Below, in pieces: positions 57,280 to 64,000 of a stretch of 64,000 bases of DNA; the first letter of the stretch is position 1; each line of letters begins with the position of its first letter. This DNA comes from Nepenthes gracilis (lineage: Eukaryota > Streptophyta > Magnoliopsida > Caryophyllales > Nepenthaceae), in NCBI GenBank assembly GCA_033239525.1, contig BSYO01000005.1, positions 25,092,519-25,156,518 on the forward strand, given 5' to 3'. The notes below the pieces were generated by a model. That model was given only the letters and a program-made list of their open reading frames with translations, was not told the origin of the DNA and did not search any database. Both the position numbers and the translations under genes were made by a program.

Positions 57280-60200
57280 CTGGACATTTGTCTTTAGAAT
57301 TACTCTGTGATGATCATGAAACTTTATTTTGTGGAGCAAAATTATGGAGAAAGAAAACTTACATTAACACGTAGAAGAGAGACACAGTTCCCTGGATCGC
57401 GGCCATTGGCAATGTGTGCCATTTCTTGGACTAGGCCGCCACTGGAGAGAATATCCCACTGTAAATGTTCAGAAAAAAGCATATGTTGATGAATGAATTA
57501 ACTTGTCTCACCAAGCAAAAGAAAATACTCTTAAGTTGAATTCCTAGTAACTTTCTTTTCCTGAAATATACAGATGCTTGAGATGAAGCGACACCCGATT
57601 ATTTTCTTGAAGTATGCAACTAACATAAGATGCTTGTATACCTCATTTCTCGAGTTCTCGTCCCTAAGGAAGTCGAAGACTATCTTGGGTGGAATAGGCG
57701 TCCAAAAGGAAGTAGCAGCACTAAGCACTATACCGGGTGGCCTGCCTGGATCATCCATGCTTTTTCGGGTCATAACCCGCACATCGTCAGCACCACTTCC
57801 TGACAACGCAGTCCATGTGTGAGCAGTAGAAGCTCCAACGCCAGTGCAGAAGCTCATCACCATCCTCTCTGCCAGCTTCAGCATACTCTTCCTCCCTTCT
57901 GGACTGGTTATCACTGTCCTCAGAGAACGAGAGTGGGAGAAAATAGCAGCATTCATTGAAGAAATCTTCTTGTGTAATCAACCAAACAATGGAAATGGGA
58001 ATGAATTTACTTCACTTACCACCACCATCTCCTGATGGGACACTGCTTGCCATGACACTAGCTAGTCTTTCACACTGTCGTTCCATGGCAGTGACCCATC
58101 GCTTAGCTCCAAAAGCAAGACCTGAATTAACTAGTGCTCGGTATATGCTATGGACGACCCGGTCATCGACCTCAACGTGCTCGACCCATATGACCTGGAA
58201 GCATTAACTTGTCCTAAGTACTTTTACCAGTACTTCAGAAAAAGACTGCTTTTATAGGTATAAACAGAGGAATTTATATATGTTAGTCATGATAAAATCT
58301 TCACCTTCGAATAACCGTTTGGAAGTTCTTGTATCAAGCAACCTGACGGCCTCCTCCTACATCTTGATGCTGGACTGGTGCGCAAATTGTCTAGCGAAAC
58401 ATCAACAACCGCCCACATGCCATCACCATGCTGCTTACAGTACCTCACTAAGTAATATTCGCGGGTTGGGACAAGAGGCGAAGGTACTTGAAATTCAGCT
58501 GTTATCTGAGATAATTGTGAGGGGGAGTTAGGTGAAATTAGAGAGCTTAACTAGTAATAGATTTGGCTTAATTTGATTATTGATTACCACTTGCAAAGCA
58601 CCATTATAATTCCCTGCAACTCCAGTAGATAAAACTTCTAGGGTCACTGCTCTTGATACAATACCACAGAAAATGCTTGACCATTGATTCTGATCAATAA
58701 ACCAATATCACCTTTCAAATGTATGTTGTAAAAACAGATTTGGTGACTATTTTCATGATTATAGGAAGAGAAAGCTTACAACGTCCATGAGGATTTCGAT
58801 AAGGTTCATATGGTTCATGATCACAACTGCAGAGTCACGTGATGCTTCCGACTTTAAGCCTACAGGTGTTGGACCAATTCCTCTAGGGAAGGTCCGGAAG
58901 TACTCATCTTCGCTGAGGATCTCGGTAGTGTGGTCAGCACTTGTTATCCAAAGTGGTTCCCCTGCCTGTGCCATTCTGATCAGTTCCTCCATGGCTGCAA
59001 CAGCCAGCTCAATGATCATTGGTTTATCTGCCTCAGTGGGTGCAGTGACTGATCTTAGGAGGTCAACCGCACTACCATATATGTCCCCTGCCATGACTGA
59101 TTGTGGCCCGAAATGTCCGACCCCGAGATCAAGAGAACGTGATGGTAGGTGAGGAGAAACTTGTGAGTATGTAACCAACGGCTTCCCCACATACTTCGCA
59201 GCTATTGCAGATATCCTATCAATCTTTTGCCAATTGAGAAAAGAGTCAATTTCATTAAGATCTTAAAGCTTAAAAATGTCTAAACTAGCTAATAAACAAA
59301 TATTCACATGTTCGAAAATTAGGATATGACAAGCCAGTAATCATCTGGTCAGCTGTTTTTAGTATTACAAATGCTTAATCAACTCCGAAGTGAATTTATC
59401 TCACGGTGACAAGGGTTATGATGATATGGAGTACTTAAAATTTTAAACTTCTTTCACTATTAGTGCAAATCAAGTAATCTTGAGTACAGCACGTCATTAA
59501 ACTACCAGGTTGTTTCTGATTATTCATCAGTACAAGCACATTGAGTCTCAATCAAATCTGAAGTTCATTCCTAGGAAAGAATTGTTGAGATGACATGAGA
59601 ATACTAGTAGTTGTCTGCTGAGACTATAAATTTCTTCACAAGTACATACACATCATTCTCAGTCAAATCCACATATACGAAAGAAATGGCTCGCTTCGAG
59701 GTTTTGCAATTTTACGAGGCATTGAATATTCAAGAGGCGATTACTAAACCCTGTTTTCAGACATCAAAATTTCATCCGTTAGTAGCGCGGTCGAAGTGAT
59801 TAATTTTTCACAAATACGAGCACATAAAGTTCAATCAAATCCATTCATGTCCGAGATTTTCAACTAAATACCTCTTCTCTTAATCGAGCATTCTCAATCC
59901 TCAAATGCTGTTCATCGAACGACATCTCGCCGAGGGCAGCCGGGCCACCGCAGTGAGGACATGTGGCGTTGCTGAGGGCTTCCTTGTACCTCATGTTATC
60001 CGCCCTGAGCTTTTCATTTTCAGTTCTCAATTGCTGGTTATCTTGGCGCTCATGCTGCGCCTGATAATTTGGAGGGAAACAATCACCGCTAGATCAGCTG
60101 TGTCCCCAAAAACTCACTTCAAATTATCGACTCTCAATGGACAAAAAACAGAAAAATCTGATCTAGTATACGCGACTTTCGATCTTATGGGGAGAGTTTT

Positions 60201-61065
60201 CTATAGTTTTATCCCACAGCTTTTGACGGGACAGTTGATCAACTTTACAAAGGCTTATTATCTAAATCGGAGGCCTTAACCTTCCATTAGACAACATTTA
60301 CCTTCATCTGAGTACGTTTGTTCTGGAACCAAAACTTGACTTGGAGCGGCTCCAGCGCTAATCTACGGCTCAACTCTTTCCTCTGTTTATCATCTGGGTG
60401 AGGGCATTCCTTAAAGAACCTGACCATCGGAGCATAAAATCATATCACCATACATAGAACGTATACTCATGCATGGGTCTCAAATATATATGACAAGGGT
60501 ATAAACTCCAGCATTATGCAAATCCAATACCACTGACATGATAATATTCAGAAAATGGTGGGTTAAGAAGAGGGTCATGTATCGTTTCATCTATTTCAAA
60601 CCAACTAATATTATTTATATATTTATTTATACACCTATTTATACCAAAATTGTTAAAAATACATATAAATTTGATTTTATTTTAGTTTTTTTTCCTCTCT
60701 CTCTCTCATCTCTCTTTACATCAATTTTGATAATTTTAATAAAAATAAATGTACTAGTAGGTGTATAAATATTATTTTTCCTCAAGCTATTAGGCCCATA
60801 TAAAAGGAATAAATGGATGACACAGTAGAATTTAGCAATTTGGTGTTGGCCAAGAGACATATGCTTACGCTTCCATTTCTTGAATCTGGTGCTGAGTGTG
60901 TCGATGGTATCGCTTCTTTTTTGGATGATGATTGGGATCTTGCTCGTCGCCGGAGAGGGCTTCCATATTGTCGGTGGCTGATCTACTGCTCTCGAATTCA
61001 TCCTCCATTCTCATCTTCCCCATCTCACTTTCGGGGGTTTTATCGAACATATTCGGTTGAAACAT
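56914..61065 (-). CDS. HDG2: HD-ZIP class IV homeobox-leucine zipper START protein, HDG2-like
   Basis: Ten exons (61065-60869, 60419-60302, 60060-59872, 59223-58780, 58689-58588, 58505-58305, 58194-58020, 57913-57642, 57458-57363, 57279-56914) join in frame to 719 residues plus TGA, typical for the family. Order: acidic N-terminus, homeodomain about 49-105 ([20 protein letters not shown] ... [12 protein letters not shown]), zipper-loop-zipper with CPHCGGP about 106-175, START domain about 235-460, and the conserved C-terminal domain ending TVERIKAA. Class IV members are nuclear transcription factors that bind L1-box DNA and specify epidermal cells. The C-terminal wording ([19 protein letters not shown]) points to the HDG2 branch over ATML1/PDF2. 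All key regions are intact. Confidence 0.93.
57363..57458 (-). CDS. HDG2: HDG2-like exon 10
   Basis: 32 codons, [19 protein letters not shown] ... VSLLRVN. Acceptor atttacag|TGG, donor AAT|GTAAGT. Confidence 0.93.
57642..57913 (-). CDS. HDG2: HDG2-like exon 9
   Basis: [20 protein letters not shown] ... [12 protein letters not shown]. The acceptor chosen is gaggacag|TG because it alone keeps the frame; the neighbouring AG would give a stop. Donor GAG|GTATAC. Confidence 0.9.
58020..58194 (-). CDS. HDG2: HDG2-like exon 8
   Basis: [19 protein letters not shown] ... [18 protein letters not shown], end of START domain. Ends one base into a codon at GGTG|GTAAGT. Confidence 0.92.
58305..58505 (-). 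CDS. HDG2: HDG2-like exon 7
   Basis: 67 codons, [18 protein letters not shown] ... [19 protein letters not shown] domain. Acceptor atctcag|ATA, donor AAG|GTGAAG. Confidence 0.93.
58588..58689 (-). CDS. HDG2: HDG2-like exon 6
   Basis: 34 codons, [14 protein letters not shown] ... [15 protein letters not shown] domain. Acceptor ttgatcag|AAT, donor GTG|GTAATC. Confidence 0.93.
58780..59223 (-). CDS. HDG2: HDG2-like exon 5: linker and start of START domain
   Basis: 148 codons from [15 protein letters not shown] to NLIEILMDV, including FPRGIGP and [14 protein letters not shown]. Donor GTT|GTAAGC. Confidence 0.93.
59872..60060 (-). CDS. HDG2: HDG2-like exon 4: zipper-loop-zipper
   Basis: 63 codons with heptad leucines and the loop CPHCGGP that is special to class IV. 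Acceptor ttatcag|GCG, donor GAG|GTATTT. Confidence 0.93.
60302..60419 (-). CDS. HDG2: HDG2-like exon 3: rest of homeodomain
   Basis: [16 protein letters not shown] ... [13 protein letters not shown], the recognition helix of the homeodomain with the WFQNKR core. Acceptor ggtcag|G, donor AAG|GTAAAT. Confidence 0.93.
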
Positions 61066-61104
61066 GTTTCCTTCTTGTTGGGATAAAAGCTGTTTATCTT
61101 CAAC
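60869..61104 (-). CDS. HDG2: HDG2-like exon 2: 39-nt leader and start codon
   Basis: Acceptor ttccttttag at 61105; ATG at 61065 (coding 61065-60869); donor GC|GTAAGC. MFQPNMF opens the protein as in HDG2 relatives. The exon ends within the homeodomain after QIQEMEA. Confidence 0.88.
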
Positions 61105-62112
61105 CTAAAAGGAAATTAAAAATTGTTAAATTCAAAATGAAAGTTCCATAGATAACTTTTGTCACTCATATGAATAAAAGAAGTCTCTCTATCTTCTGAA
61201 AATTAACACTATCTTGTATCTTAAAATGTAAATAGCATTGTAAAGAATTTTTATATTATAGAATATTAGGGACGGCAATCATTTGAAAATACCAACATTT
61301 TGGACTATTATAGTGATTTTTCACTTAAATATTTTTACAATGTGAAAGATAGACATAGTATAAAAGTGATACTGTAAAATACACATATATACTTTCTACA
61401 AAATTAATGGATAAAACAAAAGCACGATGAAAAATATATTGCAATATAAAACATATTGTGATATGATAAAAATACCTGATAGTTGCACGATGAAAAAGAT
61501 AGACACCTGATAGTTGGAGTTAATTTGTTATATGACAAAGATACTGAAACTAATGATCTCTTTTTATTCCTAACATCTAAAATGTCTTAAATCACATATT
61601 ACAAAAAGAATGCTTGTTAATTGTTACTCATTTACCTTTAAGGTAATACATTATTACTTAGTATGATTAGAATAGGGTTCCGAAAGATAATTAATCTAGA
61701 GTATGAGCAATTAAGTGTATATCATTTACCAGATGATCTACCGTTCTTAAATATTTAGTTCTCTTATGGCTTCCGGTTGTATAAAATTGCAAGCAATTAT
61801 AGCGTTTGATTACTTAGTGGTTGTGAAACCAGAAATAAATAATTATTTAAGCTTAATTCCGTCTGAGAAGCAACCATGAAAAATCTTTCACCTACTCCCT
61901 GTGATCTAAAAGTCAGGCACAAATTACTACCAGGAAAGGATTAAAAGAAAATGAAAAGAATGAACTTTGATAAGATGCGAAGTTTTTATGATCCTTAATA
62001 GCCAATAAACCTTCAGATGGAACCCAAAAAAATATATATTTTGGACGCAGAAGCGAAAATCGATTAGGAAAAACAACGAAGCCGAATTCAAAAGGATAAA
62101 ACAGCAGCTTAC
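61105..62112 (-). other. Intron in the 5' UTR of the HDG2-like gene
   Basis: GT at 62112-62111 (GTGG|GTAAGC) and TTTTAG ending at 61105 bound a 1,008-bp AT-rich intron. A leader intron is common in class IV HD-ZIP genes and often affects expression. Confidence 0.6.
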
Positions 62113-62235
62113 CCACAAGATTATCAGCTTCAGGCACTGTTCAAATCCTCGAGTAGGGATTTCATGAGTACAATCTTCACGAATTATAAAGGGCAAGCGG
62201 GATTCGTCACTCTCTAGCCACAAACCCTAATCCAA
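62113..62235 (-). other. Non-coding first exon of the HDG2-like gene, with an upstream ORF
   Basis: The sequence before the donor is of moderate GC content and has no frame joined to the protein. It holds one upstream ATG at 62165 with an 11-codon ORF closing at 62130, wholly inside the leader. The 5' limit is a guess, placed just downstream of the microsatellite. Confidence 0.45.
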
Positions 62236-62253
62236 ACATACTACGCAGAATCT

Positions 62254-62254
<1 letters not shown>

Positions 62255-62317
<63 letters not shown>

Positions 62318-62318
62318 A
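62255..62318. repeat. Compound microsatellite (TC)n(TA)n(TG)n
   Basis: About 11 TC, 10 TA and 11 TG units in a row, directly upstream of the presumed first exon. The TA part is where a TATA box would be expected. Confidence 0.9.
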
Positions 62319-62834
62319 CGCCTTTCTCTTTTCATTTTTGGTTTTCTCTTCCGTTTTATTCCTGTTCGGTTGACCCACCTGCGTGTGGCTATTGTTGCCT
62401 GAACAAAAGCGAATAAAATTAAGTTATTTACCACAAGCAAGCAGAAAATGATTAGGGGTTATGCTTATTGATTTAGGTAAGACTTAGGGTTTTTTGGGAT
62501 GCAATGAGATAGGCTTTTTAACTTTCACAGACAGAGGAGAAGCAATCTTTTTCAGGGGTTTCTCTTTACGTGAATCGAAAAAGACAAAGTACTAGACTTG
62601 AGTTGACAGACTAAAAGGGGCGTTTGACGAACAAAAATTCCAACGATGAAATCTCATTATCCCACATATTTATAACGTCTACGAAAAACCCTGTCTTAAA
62701 CTCCTATTATCACTCTCTCTTGCTCTCTCTCTCTTGTCGCACTGGGGAAAAAACCTTTTAAAAGGTTAAAAGGTTGACGTTTACCCAAATATGAAACCTA
62801 ACAGGATCATATAAGTATGCTTAAAAAAGACAGG

Positions 62835-62863
62835 GGGAGAGAGAGAGAGAGAGAGAGAGAGAG
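62835..62863. repeat. (GA)n microsatellite
   Basis: An uninterrupted run of about 14 GA units in the upstream region of the HDG2-like gene. Confidence 0.85.
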
Positions 62864-63216
62864 GTGCGTTAGTAGCTCGTTCTTACTTACTAGTAGGGAA
62901 GATTCTAGAGAGAGTATGAAGCCGGCCTTTTGGAGTGAGGAACCGATATTGGATCTTGTTTTGCAGGCAATTGGAGTCACCGAAAAACCACACTCCGGGG
63001 AAGAAGAAGCGGCGCTTCTAAGTTAATGGAATGCATCCACTTCTGCTATCTACACTCTGATGAAGATAACAAAGAGAGAGGAAGATAAGAAAGAGAAAAA
63101 AAAAAGTAAAAAGAAAAAAAAAACAGAGGAAGACAGGAGATAAGTTTACAAGGGGAAAGAAAGAGAGAGGCTTCGGGGAGAGGAAGAAAAAGAAACAGTT
63201 GGAAGGGGGAGAAGAT

Positions 63217-63224
63217 TAAATGCA
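63217..63224 (+). promoter_or_regulatory. L1-box TAAATGCA
   Basis: Exact match to TAAATG(C/T)A, the site bound by class IV HD-ZIP proteins such as ATML1 and PDF2. It lies about 1 kb upstream of the presumed first exon, in a locally less AT-rich, GA-rich stretch. Site orientation is opposite to the gene. Confidence 0.45.
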
Positions 63225-64000
63225 CAGCGTATAGAGAGGGTGCAATAGCATTTAAGGAGGAGGCGTAAGAGAGGGAAGGAGCAGTAATTGCGGACGAGAG
63301 AGAAATGTTTTTGGCATTTGTTGAAGGGTTGGAATTTCCTCTTCCAAGGGGCACGTAGTCTCGAGTCGAGGAGAGGAGTCAGCCGAAATGAAATGAAACG
63401 GCTCTGTTTTTCTCCATCTTTCTCAACTTTTTCCTTCTCTTCTTCACCCTTATCTTTTCAAAAATTAATACCCATATAATCCCTATAAATTTATTTATAA
63501 CTATATTTTTATATATAATTAGACAAAATAAAGCCTATTAACTTTTTTATTCAAAAAAAAAAAAAACTGCCTATGTACATACGAAAATAATTTATATAAA
63601 TATTGTAGAAGAGTTGTATAGGTAAATAAATATTTTATTTTTATATTGTCTTATCTTACTTTATTTGACCACCCTTTCTCAAGCCATTCATCTCCCTTCA
63701 CTCAAATTTCCCGTCCCCCCAAAATACAAATCCCATGATAGGGATTCTATCATAAACTTCCATATATTTAAACATTAATTAATATTTTTAAATAAGTAGC
63801 TATAATTTAGTTAATTTAAAATAATTTATTTTAATTAATTATTAATTGTTATAAAATAGTTAAATTATAACGTTTATTTTTCAATTGAAGGTAGGAATTA
63901 GTAGATGGAGAGGCTCTAAGTTCAGTACAAATATAGTCTCCCTCGATCCACGGTTATCTTGCTTGACCGAAGAATCTAAAGTAAGTCAATTGACTTCATA

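Larger units (their letters stand above)
62319..64000. other. Upstream region of the HDG2-like gene
   Basis: Apart from the L1-box and GA repeats, no gene is supported. 63040-63470 is strongly GA-rich on the plus strand, then AT-rich to the end. Confidence 0.5.

Noticed and set aside
60746..60753. Second L1-box-like TAAATGTA
   Set aside because: In an AT-rich intron where such an octamer is expected by chance.
62817..63026. Plus-strand frame with MKPAFWSEEPILDL
   Set aside because: Lies in the GA-rich upstream region, has no recognised family, and a TTGCAG in the middle could as well be chance. Not strong enough to call a divergent gene.
1..64000. CRISPR arrays, bacterial operons, tRNA or rRNA genes
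   Set aside because: The DNA is plant nuclear; the tandem arrays have diverged units without spacers, and no tRNA or rRNA signature was seen by eye.

Overview
The window is nuclear DNA of a flowering plant. It is AT-rich, its genes have spliced GT-AG introns, plant-type transit and homeodomain proteins are encoded, and plant Copia and Gypsy (Tat clade) LTR retrotransposons fill most of the space. I cannot place it below angiosperm from sequence alone.

Two cellular genes can be reconstructed exon by exon, both on the minus strand. (1) A plastid-type tryptophan synthase beta (TrpB/TSB) paralogue runs from 30806 down to 2328 in five exons. They join in frame to a 473-residue protein with no internal stop. 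Intron 3 is about 21.4 kb and is packed with transposons. The protein keeps the PLP lysine but differs at three normally invariant active-site positions. Its last exon is duplicated in tandem, with a second splice-competent copy at 2029-2204. (2) A class IV HD-ZIP homeobox/START gene of the HDG2 type runs from 61065 to 56914 in ten coding exons (719 residues). It has a 5'-UTR intron, a short upstream ORF and an L1-box in the far promoter.

Layout. 1-2028: AT-rich DNA beyond the TSB gene. 2029-2533: the two terminal TSB exons. 3570-3664: exon 4. 3665-25059: the giant intron, holding a possible orphan gene start at 6087, a three-level nest (LTR-like relic, then a solo LTR at 6698-12170, then a gag-only Copia element at 7569-11886), a reverse solo LTR (15090-15950) and a 2-kb solo Gypsy LTR (17749-19749). 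25060-30806: exons 3, 2 and 1 and the TATA box. 30907-39307: gene-free DNA with a 45-bp minisatellite. 39308-52715: two Gypsy elements in opposite orientation fused at about 42604. The larger one (minus strand) shows gag, protease, RT, two RNase H domains and integrase, plus an antisense spliced ORF flanked by two minisatellites. 54443-55416: a solo Gypsy LTR. 56914-62113: the HDG2-like gene. 62114-64000: its upstream region.

The two cellular genes have no evident functional link. The points of most interest are the altered TSB active site with its duplicated last exon, the nested insertions with readable target-site duplications, and the antisense gene in the Tat element.
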